From Onthophagus taurus (taxonomy: Eukaryota > Arthropoda > Insecta > Coleoptera > Scarabaeidae), in the NCBI RefSeq assembly GCF_036711975.1, contig NC_091973.1, positions 3,658,001 to 3,722,000 on the forward strand: 64,000 nt of DNA. The letters run 5' to 3'. The notes under the pieces are model-generated. The model made no database searches, was not told where the DNA came from, and was given only the letters and a program-made list of their open reading frames with translations. The position numbers and the translations under genes were made by a program. This document shows, piece after piece, positions 35,201 to 47,320 of the stretch (position 1 is its first letter; each line of letters begins with the position of its first letter).

Positions 35201-37269
35201 AGTATTTTTCATGATATGTAATATAATCTCGGCCGACTTCGAAGACGTCGGCCGCTCCAAGCATGATACTTGGGGCGGCCGACGTCTTCGAAGTCGGCCG
35301 AGATTATTTCTTCCATAAACTGCAAGCAGGATAGCCGCGCTAAGTATTTTTCATGATATATGACGTAATTTCGGCCGACTTCGAAGACGTCGGCCGCCCC
35401 AAGTATCATGACTAATACTTATTTATGGGCCGAGATTATTTCTTCCATAAACTGCAAGCAAGATAACCGCGCTAAGTATTTTTCATGATATATGATATAA
35501 TCTCGGCCGACTTCGAAGACGTCGGCCGCTCTAAGCATGATACTTCGGGCGGCCGACGTCTTCGAAGTCGGCCGAGATTATTTCTTCCATAAATTGCAAG
35601 TAGGATAGCTGCGCTAAGTATTTTTCATGATATATGATATAATCTCGGCCGACTTCGAAGACGTCGGCCGCCCTAAGTATCATGACCAATAATTATTTAT
35701 GGGCCGAGATTATTTCTTCCATAAATCTCCAGCAGTATAGCCGTGGTAAGTATTTTTCATGATATGTGATATAATCTCGGCCGACTTCGAAGACGTCGGC
35801 CGCTCCAAGCATGATACTTTGGGCGGCCGACGTCTTCGAAGTCGGCCGAGATTATTTCTTCCATAAACTGCATGCAGGATAGCCGCCCTAAGTATTTTTC
35901 ATGATATATGAAATAATTTCGGCCGACTTCGAAGACGTCGGCCGCCCCAAGTATCATGACTAATACTTATTTATGGGCCGAGATTATTTCTTCCATAAAC
36001 TGCAAGCAGGATAACCGCGCTAAGTATTTTTCATGATATGTGATATAATCTCGGCCGACTTCGAAGACGTCGGCCGCTCTAAGCATGATACTTGGAGATT
36101 ATTTCTTCCATACACTGCAAGCAGGATAGCCGCGCTAAGTATTTTTCATGATATATGATATAATCTCGGCCGACTTCGAAGACGTCGGCCGCCCTAAGTA
36201 TCATGACCAATACTTATTTATGGGCCGAGATTGTTTCTTCCATAAATTTCCGGTAGGATAGCCGTGCTAAGTATTTTTCATGATATATGATATAATCTCT
36301 GCCGCCCCAAGTATCATGACCAATACTTATAGGTGGCAGAAGTCTTCGAAGTCGGCCGAGATGCTTCTTTCCATAAATTTCAAGCAAAGACTTGATACCA
36401 TTAACAACTTACTACAAATTTTCATATTATCGTATTTTTCTCGATATTTCTAAAAGATTTTTTGAAATATGCTCCGAATCCCAAGTGTTTTATCATAAAT
36501 ATAATACTTAAACATTTCTTCTATAACATTTAGTCATATCTCCACCAACAATCAAGATATAAGCGTTGATGAAATTAGTGTGATAAGGAGATTGGTAATA
36601 GATCCACTAAAATCTCATAGGAGGCTTTAAGGATTAGCTACGTATTAGGAATTGAGCTTAATAATTAATATAACGGGTATAAAATTTTGTTTATAAATCC
36701 AATAAATCATCGTGAAATATGACATACATCAAACGAGATCTATTACGTCGGTAAATACACAGAGTATATGCCCTATTGAGTTTGTTTGTTATTTAATTAC
36801 GAAGTATCGGAGTTCAGACCAGCATATTATAGGAATGGGAAAGCAAATTATTGCATTCCAGCGGGTTTCAATCCGCGAAATCATCATCGAGGTAATAAAC
36901 CGTCCCCCGTGTTATGGAGTATAACGAAGTTGAATGCTAACATCTATTTATGGGATGAAATACTATTTATTATACATTTAGATTTTGTTTATAAATGAAA
37001 TGTTTAAAAGTTTTTAAACGTAAGCATTATTGATTTTGCGAATATGTGCACAAAACCTATTCCTGGAAATGTTTATTAAAAAGCTTTTCGACTGTCGATT
37101 TTTGTTAACCTACCTGATATAAAATGAAATAACGCATCCTCCACTGCTTTTGATCGGCAGTCCTTTTATACAGGTATCCTTTCTGAGAATTGTCCAATTT
37201 GGCCTTTTCGGAAAGACGCATCAGCACCTTCTCGTTGATATGTATCTTCCCGGGACGTTGGGCAAACAT
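29269..37269 (-). CDS. RasGRF: Ras-GRF family exchange factor (RASGRF1/2 homologue)
   Basis: A Ras/Rac guanine-nucleotide exchange factor of about 1366 codons. Sixteen exons: 37114-37269, 34464-34589, 34296-34402, 33539-33686, 32770-33399, 32594-32719, 32436-32538, 32162-32377, 31416-32114, 31207-31368, 30838-31157, 30501-30787, 30245-30449, 30099-30193, 29559-30039 and 29269-29508. Phases close throughout. Domains: N-terminal PH (about 29-131), coiled coil (130-179), IQ motif (about 211-232, [14 protein letters not shown]), DH (about 246-431), second PH (about 460-590), REM (from about 645, [13 protein letters not shown]), a low-complexity linker, and the CDC25 domain (1096-1350; [42 protein letters not shown]). 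Many introns are 47-61 nt. Two oddities: intron 1 carries a satellite-bearing element, and exon 11 has an in-frame TGA at 30865-30867. The exon 1 ATG at 37269 was chosen by its resemblance to the family start. Confidence 0.94.
34620..36560. mobile_element. Element with terminal inverted repeats carrying a ~547-bp higher-order palindromic satellite, in RasGRF intron 1
   Basis: Inside, the landmark CTAAGTATTTTTCATGATAT recurs about every 121-140 bp (12 times from about 34787 to 36263). Variant monomers repeat in groups of four, so 34787, 35333 and 35880 begin near-identical ~547-bp blocks. Each monomer carries inverted copies of TCTTCGAAGTCGGCCGAG. The flanks match one another in inverted orientation: GGAGATATGACAAAATGTTAT near 34651 pairs with ATAACATTTAGTCATATCTCC near 36522. 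The array thus lies within what looks like a single element with terminal inverted repeats, and a relative lies at about 960-2150. No protein is encoded. Confidence 0.8.
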
Positions 37270-37790
37270 TGTGAAAGCTGAATGGAAATGGAAACCAGCG
37301 ATGCTACGGAAGAAAACTTGGGAAAAAAAAATTATGTTACGTTTGCTACTGTTAAGTATGCAGGAAGGCTTCTATTTGTTTTCAATGTTGACGGGTGTAG
37401 ACAATAAAAAGAAAAAGAAACGAACCTCTCCAAATCGCCATTATAGTCGATACAATTTTACAGTTCAGCGTCGTGCAGTTGAAATTGAATTCTCTTTATA
37501 AAATCCCTCTGTATTCGAGCTAAATACCCCGAGGCGAGCGAAAATTCGTCCGTTGTGCCCATTGTTTTCAGTTTGAATGGCCGTTGCTCCGTTAGCAGTT
37601 ATCGGTTTTTTTTTTCACTTTTAAAACCTATATTTATATCTCGTAATATATTTTAATACTTTACAACATTAATAATTAATATTACATTAATAACTCGACA
37701 TTACATTATTATAATGCACATTATACTTGGATCCTTGTAACCTTATACTACACCCGTACGAAACTTTAAGATTAACATCTCGAAATTAAA
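37270..37790. promoter_or_regulatory. RasGRF 5' region
   Basis: Sequence upstream of the RasGRF start codon. It holds the 5' UTR and presumably the promoter on the minus strand. A more GC-balanced patch at about 37500-37600 may mark it. No TATA box or initiator is clear enough to call. Confidence 0.35.
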
Positions 37791-37794
37791 TATC

Positions 37795-40490
37795 AACCAG
37801 CAAAGTTGAGGGTGTGCAAACTTCTAAAGTAGATAACTTCCTATCGTCCTGAATTAATATTATAGCACTTAAGACAAAGACCTTGTGTTTCTAGTTTAAC
37901 AATAAAATTTTTTTTTTTTACAAGTTTTTACTTTGTTATAGAAGTTTTGGGAAATTTGACACAATGTACAGAATTGAGTTTCAGGGCCAATTTTTGTTAT
38001 TACCATTAATAAAGCTAAAAGATCTTCGTTATGAAACAAAGTATTCGTCGGAAAAACTGTAATGGATAATAAATCCATAGAAAATTGGAAAATATATATT
38101 GCATGTTTTGGCTAAACATATGACGGAGATTGCCAAGCCGAATGATACATCCACTCAAGTCTGGTTATAACAAATAACGGCGTCTTCGCTGCAAGCAACC
38201 TCGACAAAACTTATTATTAGAATTGTTTCATATGGTAATAAAACTCTTGTGATGTTAACTAGTCTATAAAAATGTGATGACTTGGAACATAGCAACATAA
38301 AAGTATTTTAAAAATCATTGTTAGAAACATCGTATAGTACAGTGTGTTAATTAATTATCGTACCCGACGTCATCATTGCAAGTATGCAACCAATAACGCG
38401 ATTTGCGTATTGCAATACGAATACTGTACTGTTGGTTGCATAAAGCAAAGTTGAGGATGCGCAAACTTCTAAAGTAGATAACTTCCTATCGTCCTGAGTT
38501 AATATTATAGCACTTACGACAAAGACCTTGTGTTTCTAGTTAACTAATAAATTTTTTTTTTACTTTGTTATAGAAGTTTTAGGAAAATTTTACACAATGT
38601 ACAAAATTGAGTTTCAGGGCTAATTTTTGTTATTACCAGGTGTGAACCAGTTAGTGATATTACTTTGATCTCCAGTAATATCGATGTAGATAAGTTCAAA
38701 TCTATGCTATATTCTGATAGGAAACTAACTGAGTTGATATCATCAAAACGGATGTGACAGTAACCATTAATAAAGCTAAAAGATCTTCGTTATGAAACAA
38801 AGTATTAGTCGGAAAAACTGTAATGGATAATAAATCCATAGAAAATTGGAAAATATATATTGCATGTTTTGGCTAAACATATGACGGAGATTACCAAGCC
38901 GAATGATACATCCACTCAAGTCTGGTTATAACAAATAGCGGCGTCTTCGCTGCAAGCAACCTCGGCAAAACTTATTATTAGAATTGTTTCATATGGTAAT
39001 AAAACTCTTGTGATGTTAACTAGTCTATAAAAATGTGATGACTTGGAACATAGCAACATAAAAGTATTTTAAAAATCATTCTTAGAAACATCGCATAATA
39101 CAGTGTGCTAATTAATTATCGTACCCGACGTCATCATTGCAAGTATGCAACCAATAACGCGATTTGCATATTGCAATACAAATACTGTACTGTTGGTTGC
39201 ATAGAGCAAAGTTGAGGATGCGCAAACTTCTAAAGTAGATAACTTCCTATCGTCCTGAGTTAATATTATAGCACTTACGACAAAGACCTTGTGTTTCTAG
39301 TTAACTAATAAATTTATTTTTTACTTTGTTATAGAAGTTTTAGGAAAATTTTACACAATGTACAAAATTGAGTTTCAGGGCCAATTTTTGTTATTACCAC
39401 GTGTGAACCAGTTAGTGATATTACTTTGATCTCCAGTAATATCGATGTAGATAAGTTCAAATCTATGCTATATTCTGATAGGAAACTAACTGAGTTGATA
39501 TCATCAAAACGGATGTGACAGTAACCATTAATAAAGCTAAAAGATCTTCGTTATGAAACAAAGTATTCGTCGGAAAAACTGTAATGGATAATAAATCCAT
39601 AGAAAATTGGAAAATATATATTGCATGTTTTGGCTAAACATATGACGGAGATTACCAAGCCGAATGATACATCCACTCAAGTCTGGTTATAACAAATAGC
39701 GGCGTCTTCGCTGCAAGCAACCTCGGCAAAACTTATTATTGGAATTGTTTCATATGGTCATAAAACTCTTGTGATGTTAACTAGTCTATGAAAATGTGAT
39801 GACTTGGAACATAGCAACATAAAAGTATTTTAAAAATCATTGTTAGAAACATCGCATAATACAGTGTGTTAATTAATTATCGTACCCGACGTCATCATTG
39901 CAAGTATGCAACCAATAATGCGATTTGCATATTGCAATACAAATACTGTACTGTTGGTTGCATAGAGCAAAGTTGAGGATGCGCAAACTTCTAAAGTAGA
40001 TAACTTCCTATCGTCCTGAGTTAATATTATAGCACTTACGACAAAGACCTTGTGTTTCTAGTTAAATAATAAATTTTTTTTTACTTTGTTATAGAAGTTT
40101 TAGGAAAATTTTACACAATGTACAAAATTGAGTCTCAGGGCCAATTTTTATTATTACCAGGTGTGAACCAGTTAGTAATATTACTCTGACCTCGATGCAT
40201 CGTACGCGTATGAATATACATTGATGTAGGAGTTAAAAAGAACATCTCGAACGCAACTCCAGTAATATCGATGTAGATAAGTTCAAATCTATGCTATATT
40301 GAAAAAGATAGTGTAATGGATAGTAAATCCATAGAAAATTGGAAAATATACATAATGAAAAATTAGAAATCATTGTTAGAAACATCGCATAATACAGTGT
40401 GTTAATTAATTATCGTACCCGACGTCATCATTACAAGTATGCAACCAATATCACAGTATTCGTATTGCAATACGCATATCGCGTTATTAG
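37795..40490. repeat. ~760-bp tandem array, about 3.5 copies
   Basis: The landmark AGCAAAGTTGAGG recurs at about 37800, 38443, 39202 and 39964. The full unit is about 760 bp. The first copy is shorter because it lacks a segment of about 120 bp present in the next two (around GGTGTGAACCAGTTAGTGAT), and the last is rearranged near 40190. Every unit ends in half of the dispersed foldback element (GTGTTAATTAATTATCGTAC at about 38342, 39104, 39863 and 40394). Copies are nearly identical, so expansion is recent or maintained by conversion. Confidence 0.92.
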
Positions 40491-43400
40491 ACACTTGTGC
40501 AAAAGTTACAACCATATAATATTTCATCATATTTCTAAAAAATGCATACTATGTTAGTAATAATACTAATAGAAGTAGAATTAATTGATATTAAATTAAA
40601 AATAAAGATCATTATAAATTAATTAATTTCTAAAAGTTGAAATAACGTTTTTGCACAAAATTCCCGAAAATTTATATAACAAAGTAACTTTAGTAAAAGT
40701 TTTAATAAAGTGGTTTTAGTGGTTTTGAATAAATCTGGGTCATTTAAAATTAATTCTCGGAAAATTGAGAAAATAAGTTTCAATTTGCTATTAAATACGC
40801 AAGCATCCTCTGTACAAGCAAGATAATTGCAAGTTTAATTGCATGTCACAACGCCCTGTTCTTTGGTGCCGTTCGCCAGCTAGGTAATTTTGATCAAAGT
40901 ATATTTTTAGCGTAAATTAGTAGAACGTAGATTCATTGTTACGCCCACACGGTGCGGTCATTCAACGAATTATTTGTGCACAATTTAATAGTATCATGGA
41001 ATTAAATAGCTGAACCGGAATGAAAGGTTTTGCAAAAATAAATATCTGCAATGTCTTGTTGCAACAAAATTCATACCATGTGCGTTTTCCACTTGTTGAA
41101 TTTAATATAATAAAATATGTAGCGAATAACTGCGAAATTTTGTTTTAAACAAAGTTTTATTTATTTATTGCCAAAATTTCCTTTTTGTTGTTTAACAAAC
41201 AATTGAATACTAAAAGTCCCGATTAATTGATTTTTTTTAATTGAATTTTATTTGTTTTACAAATTAAATGTTGTAAAAAAATGTTTGATATTTAAACGTC
41301 TTACCTTGTTATTCTTTTTGCGTGATTATTTGCGATTTGACATCGCGAGTTGGAGCACGCTGGTTGAGATGGGTTGGGCTACTGACGACGTGTCCTGCAG
41401 GAACATGTACCTGGAGCGTACTACTGGAAGACGGTATAACGCGGACCCGCATCGCCTATACTGTCCTACGCTTGCGTACTTGTTGAATATTTAACAAACA
41501 GCCAAACATTAATCGATAACATTTCTTCGGCACGCTCACCAGCAACAAGTAGCAGCAAGTCCACTATACCCATCGGCGGTTGTTCCTTTCTCCCACTACA
41601 TTCCACAAACTAATTGAAAAATTCCGTATAATTCTTTAAGTATTCTTATTTGCTATCGTCTCGTTTTTCTATCTCGGATTTGTTTTCCTTTTTGCCTTTT
41701 TTTCTGTTCTCCGACTTTATTACGATCTTCTTTTAAAATGTTCATCATCTTATCCGTATTTATTAAAGGAGATGATGGAAATCGAAACCTGTTGGATACC
41801 GTAACACGATCTTATTCTCTATTCACTCGACTCCTGAAACGTAATCCTTCTATTGTAGGATTTAAATTTTCGCGAACATAAGACGTTTCTTTTCAAATTT
41901 ACTTGAAAAATTTATAATAAATACCATACAAACTTTATCGGATTTTAAAATTTTCTTAGAATCCCTTTATCTACATAAATCTACGTTAAAGCAGATTTAT
42001 TTCAATATGAGGGGTAATTTTTTTTGTTACTTTATAATTTTATTTTTTGAGGAAACTATGTCATGACGTAAGAACCACCTAATCAATAGCAGGTCTCAGC
42101 AAGTCATAAGCTCCCTCTATTGGGGCATGAATACATCACATCCTTTGTTGAAACCTCCCAAAAATTGATTACAAAATTTGGTTTTTTTAACTTTTTTCTT
42201 TTTATTTTTTTTAATTAAATCATAATTAATTAATTAATACATATAATTAAGTATAAAATAATTTTAATAATCCAAGTTTTAATCTAAAATTTTTAATAAT
42301 TTATAATTTTTTAAAATTTTAAGTTAAAAAATTGTTTTAATTTAAAAATTTTTTTGAAACAACCCCGTCATCTTTGCAAGGGGGGTTGAACTGGTTTATT
42401 GATTTTTATTTAAGCGAGCTGTAAAGTACAAGTGGGGTAGGTTTCGTTTTTTGTTTTATAAAAAATTTAGTATGGAAATTTATGTAAAGAAATATTTAAA
42501 TTCTGTTTTTATTTAGTCCTTTTCAATTTACCTTTTGATTTTCTTTAACGACACTCTCGTAAAGGGGCTTTAAAAAATGTATTTTTAGATCCCCGGTTAT
42601 TCCAATAACGTTTTACGATACGCTCATAAAACTAAAAAGTTGTTTACAACTCAAGTATCGATCTCCATGTACGCGTGTACATATTGGACGACCACGTTTA
42701 TAGTCGAAACCTAATTGCTACGTACAAAATCAACCCCTTCCGTGGTTTACTTTTTTCTTTCAACAGATGGAGCAGCGTTCGTTTATTTTCGATTAATAAA
42801 CACCCGGTATGAATTTTTCGTATGTTTTTCAATGATTTAGTGTTTTAATTATTTCTGTTTTGTTCAACAATGCAATATGAAAACAATTTTGTATGAAAAT
42901 ATAAATTAAAAAAAATAATAAAAGTGGATTCAAAAGCAATGAATCAATATAGACATATACTGGTAGTATTACATGTTTCTACGGGGATAAAACGAAGTTG
43001 GTAATAGGTCGAGCTGAGCAACAATCCATCATATCGTCTCGCGAATGCAACCGAGCGGGGGTTTATAGATTTGTTGTCACAGGACCTGAGTTACAAAGAA
43101 CATTAACCTACATGTTCAGCGCATATTACGTTCCTACGGTATTGCGCGCCCGCTAAGAATTTATTTATTTGCCTTAAATAATCTTTTCCACCCCTTTCCT
43201 AATTAATTAATTCGTAATTTATTTCATATTACTTTATATTAACTTCACACAAAATCGCCCTCCCCCTCAAAAGGTTTATATTAAGCGAGAAACAATATTC
43301 TTCCTTTATTCTACTGCCAGAAAATGCGAGAGAAGATAAATTAAACCTTAATGACAGTATTATACCGGACGCCGGGTTACTTCCTTAGTGGATGGATTGT

Positions 43401-43918
43401 CCGTCCAGGATTTAATCCGAGCACACTGAATTTTCCACTTTTATTTAATCTATCCATTTAAAAAATTACTATTCGTTTTTAGTTTTATTACCACTATCAT
43501 CAACAATCCTATCCTATTTATATGTTAACGAGATGTTTCAATAAAGAAATTTATTATTTCCATACAAATAATATCTAAAAAACGAAATGTTATTTGTAAT
43601 AGATTTCACCAGATGGCGTATTAATAATAATATGATTTCAAGAACAGGCCATATGAAATTTCAGGAAGATTCGTCCCGTTCTCCAGTTCTAGTTGCCGAC
43701 CGACAGATATAACTCGAAATAATTGGCGGAAATAATGAACATTATGGCGTTGCCGAACAATTTTTTTTCTGGAAAACTTCTATTCAGGTCAATTCTACTC
43801 AAATTGAATACACGATGATTCCGACTTAGAATTTATTTTCACTGTACTATTCACAGGGAAATTGTTTCTAAAGTTGAAATGGATTATATTGTACAGGGTG
43901 TCCCATCGGTTGTGCAAA
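40491..43918. other. Intergenic; one GC-richer island, no gene called
   Basis: Mostly AT-rich. An island at about 41330-41490 is clearly more GC-rich and CpG-containing and is open on both strands, but I recognise no domain and no convincing splice sites. It could be a promoter, a UTR exon or a conserved element. The block at 42530-43170 is also more balanced in composition. No other features. Confidence 0.4.
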
Positions 43919-43920
43919 TA

Positions 43921-44170
43921 CACTGTTGGAAATAATTCACGAGCACACCCTATATAATCCGAATGCGTAAAGATAAATCCATAATATTACTTATCGACTC
44001 TATACTCTATACGCTGCTCACGGGGGATGCTCTCGCTATTGATCAGATGACTGATCTATTGACTCAGCAAAGTAGTACTACTTTAGTACTACTTCCATAC
44101 CAAATTTCATTACGCTAGACACACGCGTCCAGATTATACAGGGTGTGCTCGTGAATTATTTCCAACAGTG
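43921..44170. mobile_element. 250-bp foldback MITE with TA target duplication
   Basis: The left end CACTGTTGGAAATAATTCAC is matched at the right by the inverted GTGAATTATTTCCAACAGTG, each flanked by TA (43919-43920 and 44171-44172). The inverted repeats extend about 40 bp, through ACACCCT/AGGGTGT. The centre is non-coding. TA duplication and length fit a non-autonomous Tc1/mariner-type element. Confidence 0.85.
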
Positions 44171-45266
44171 TAATTGGTAAAAATATTAAAAATGCCAGAT
44201 TTTATTAAATCGATTGATTAAAATTTAGACGTAAAATTAAAGTATAAAATAAGTCTTAAAGTGATACGATTGGATTCTACTATTATATTAATGACGATAT
44301 ATATGCAGAAAGTATAACAACATCAAATTATAACAAACGGTCGTATAGATCGACATACTTCGTTAATATGATTTAAAACGTATCCCTGGACGAATGAAAC
44401 AACAAATGGTGAAATTTACCTCGTTATTGCCATAACAATAAACAACAAGGGTGGTGTTAACGGTGTCCGTCCGATTAATAATGAACCGGGGTGAAATAAT
44501 ATAATTAACGTTTTATTGTTAGTATTAACGGTTTTCATTGGTAGTTGAGTCGATAAAATAAACAAAAAGTAGGAAGGAAAATTGTGAAAAAAAATGGAAA
44601 GAGTTAATTGCTCTCGGCGCTGGTGGAAACAGTCAAAACAAAGGTGACAGAGTTGGACTTTTAATCTCGACCGACCGAACAAGGGAAACACGAAGCTCGC
44701 GTTTACAAGAGGGGGTCCGGAATTAAAATGGTGTCCGGTGACGTGAGTTTCCTTCCATGAAGAATTTCCAATATCGTGGTCGTCAATTAATTAAAACATT
44801 TCATTTCCGTGAAGTATCTTTCTTTCAAGTCGGATCGATCCCCGTATACCTCAAGCAACTCGTTCGAGCTTGAGCTTTACGGTTATAAACACTACCGATA
44901 CGCTGCTAATGTATATTCATAAAGACATACGCTATATATAACGACAATAGAATTTATTTGCATAAAAATTGCTACATTTGCGTGCGTGCGAGTAACGTCG
45001 ACCGGCGAATAACTGCGTCAGTCGACGTTGTAATTAGATTTTACATTTTAAAAATACCGTCGCCGCGCCCGGCGATTTTAATAACTACCCGAGCCTTTCC
45101 AAAGGCGCGCGCAACTCGTTTATCTGATCGCGAAACTTCCGCAATATCCCATATAATAATAATACCTACGTTTCCACTTGGAAAATCGGGTCGCGTCCAC
45201 TCTCAAAATGTACACAATCTCACTTTTTAAATATAATACCACTCTAAGAAATATATGTATTACTTA
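44171..45266. other. Intergenic, CpG-containing, no gene recognised
   Basis: Between two foldback elements. The part at about 44960-45200 is GC- and CpG-rich compared with the rest of the region and might be regulatory. Its open frames have no recognisable domains. Confidence 0.35.
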
Positions 45267-45434
45267 CACTGTGTTAATTAATTATCGTACCCGACGTCAT
45301 CATTGCAAGTATGCAACCAATATCACAGTACTGGTATTGCAATACGCGATTTGCGTATTCAGGTGTATTCAGTGTGATATTGGTTGCATACTTGCAATGA
45401 TGACGTCGGGTACGATAATTAATTAACACATTGT
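45267..45434. mobile_element. Dispersed foldback element, copy 2
   Basis: A near-perfect palindrome: ACTGTGTTAATTAATTATCG at the left is mirrored by CGATAATTAATTAACACA at the right, and the centre has CAATACGCGATTTGCGTATT. It directly abuts the gag fragment at 45435, and the same junction is seen, inverted, at 62856. The element and the gag piece were therefore copied together. Confidence 0.85.
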
Positions 45435-45712
45435 ACATCTTGGATTTTGCACCGTCAGAGGATGTAAAAAGAATCCATGAAATAACAAACATATTAGGAA
45501 TGCGTGTCAAAAGTGCAAAACTGGACCAGCGAATGCACTAAAGCCAAAGAAATCCCGGCTAAATGTTTCAACTGTGGAGAAAAGCATCCAGCGAACTGCC
45601 GACGATGCATTGTGATTAAGGAACTACAAGCCATCAGGAATAAGAAAGCAACAAATTCAAATAAAATGCCGAAAAAGCGAGTGGTGAAACTGCAGAAAAA
45701 ACTGTAAGTTCA
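45435..45712 (+). pseudogene. Jockey-like ORF1 (gag) fragment with zinc knuckle
   Basis: Encodes the end of a non-LTR ORF1 protein. A CCHC-type knuckle is visible (KCFNCGEKHPANC), followed by a Lys-rich tail ending VKLQKKL and a stop at 45707. Compared with the inverted copy at 62476-62859, about 130 bp that encode the other knuckles are missing between the start and the word GCACTAAAGCC, so the reading frame is broken. A CR1-like LINE is inserted right after it. Confidence 0.85.
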
Positions 45713-47320
45713 TTTTTTTCGCTTTATCATTTTTATCTAAATAATAGACTTGTTCAGTCAACATTTTCCTTTAGTCCGGTTACGGAGTGTGATGTTATTA
45801 CTGCAATTTCTTCAATTAAAAGTGATGCTGCAGATATTAATAATCTAAATATTGCATTAATAAAACTATCATGCCCACACATTATAGATTATTTCATACA
45901 TATACTTAATACTTGTATAAACCATGGCGTATTCCCAGACGCATGGAAGTGTTCTTTGGTTAAACCACTGGTGAAAATTAGCAATCCTACTGAGTTTGCT
46001 CATTTAAGGCCTATAAGCATTCTTCCAGTTTTGTCTAAGGTGGCTGAAAAAATTCTTATTTTTCAGCTGAGAAAATTTATTTATAAAAATAATATTTTGC
46101 CAGAGACACAATCAGGCTTTCGGCCTGGATATAGCTGTACCAGTGCGCTACTTCATGTTGTTGATGATATTGTTTCTGGGCTAGACAGGGGAAATGCGAC
46201 CGTATTATGCCTTTTAGACTTTTCAAAAGCCTTTGATACCATTAATCACGATTTGTTGTTTTCTATTTTGAAGTTTGTTGGTTTGGACGACATGGCAAGC
46301 GCGTTGTTACGTGATTACTTAAGAAATCGTCAGCAGAGAGTAATTGTTGAAAATGAATCCTCAGATGCTCTCTATTTGTCATCCGGTGTTCCGCAAGGTT
46401 CGGTACTTGGACCTCTTCTTTATACTATATATACGAGTCAGTTTGTTACATACATAAAATATTGCAAGTCTCATTTTTATGCTGATGATACTCAGTTGTA
46501 TTATTCATTTCGGCCGAACGATGTGAGATTTGCTTGTGAGCGTGTTAATGAGGATCTGCAGAGTGTGGCCGATTGCTCTAGACGTCATAGTCTTCGGATT
46601 AATCCTGCGAAAACTGAAATGATTCTCTTTGCACCTCAACGGCAAAGACAAAATATACTTGCACAACTTAAAATTTCTGTAGATAATACATATGTCCCTC
46701 TTAACGAAGTAGTAAAAAGCCTTGGGTTAATTATTGACAGCGGCCTTAAGTTTGCAGAGTTTATTAATAAATGCACACAACGTGCATATTGTAATTTAAA
46801 ATTAATTTATAATAGCAGACACTTTTTAAATAGAAAAACGAAAGTTATGCTATGTGAATCATTGGTGTTATCGAATTTCAATTATTGCGATGCTGTCTAT
46901 TCATCTTTTATTTCCTATCTGTCTAAAAGAAAGATACAAAAGGTGCAAAATTCGTGTTTGCGGTTAATTTTCGGAATTAGACGGCGACAGCATGTTGGTC
47001 ACCGGTTGCTTGATTTGAATTGGTTGAATATGTGTAATCGTCGGGCATTGCACTCAGCTTGTCTATATCACAGGATTATCACCTATCAGAAGCCTTCATA
47101 TTTATATGATAAGATTACATTCCGATCTGACGTGCATACATTGAATATAAGATTTAGAGGCACGCTGACTCCCCCGATACATAGCCTTCAGCTCTTTAAG
47201 AAATCGTTTACATACCAAATTGCTAAAATATACAATGATATGACGTTAGATGTAAGATCGTCTGCAACGGTATACACATTTAAACGGAAATACTCTAGGT
47301 ATTTGTCTGGCTTAGCTTGA
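45713..47320 (+). CDS. LINE reverse transcriptase, CR1-like, 5'-truncated
   Basis: An uninterrupted frame of about 535 codons without stops. It starts where the element is truncated, in the linker upstream of the fingers (FSFSPVTECDVITAI is the typical pre-RT motif), and ends at a TGA at 47318-47320. RT motifs appear in order: LRPISILPVLSKVAEK, SGFRPGYSC, CLLDFSKAFDTINHD, SSGVPQGSVLGPLLY and the catalytic FYADDTQLYY; the C-terminal domain follows. There is no RNase H domain. The GID-type motif expected just before the fingers reads SDAADINN and seems altered. The lack of stops suggests recent insertion. It cannot move autonomously without the endonuclease part. Confidence 0.93.
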   Translation, partial: FFSLYHFYLNNRLVQSTFSFSPVTECDVITAISSIKSDAADINNLNIALIKLSCPHIIDYFIHILNTCINHGVFPDAWKCSLVKPLVKISNPTEFAHLRPISILPVLSKVAEKILIFQLRKFIYKNNILPETQSGFRPGYSCTSALLHVVDDIVSGLDRGNATVLCLLDFSKAFDTINHDLLFSILKFVGLDDMASALLRDYLRNRQQRVIVENESSDALYLSSGVPQGSVLGPLLYTIYTSQFVTYIKYCKSHFYADDTQLYYSFRPNDVRFACERVNEDLQSVADCSRRHSLRINPAKTEMILFAPQRQRQNILAQLKISVDNTYVPLNEVVKSLGLIIDSGLKFAEFINKCTQRAYCNLKLIYNSRHFLNRKTKVMLCESLVLSNFNYCDAVYSSFISYLSKRKIQKVQNSCLRLIFGIRRRQHVGHRLLDLNWLNMCNRRALHSACLYHRIITYQKPSYLYDKITFRSDVHTLNIRFRGTLTPPIHSLQLFKKSFTYQIAKIYNDMTLDVRSSATVYTFKRKYSRYLSGLA

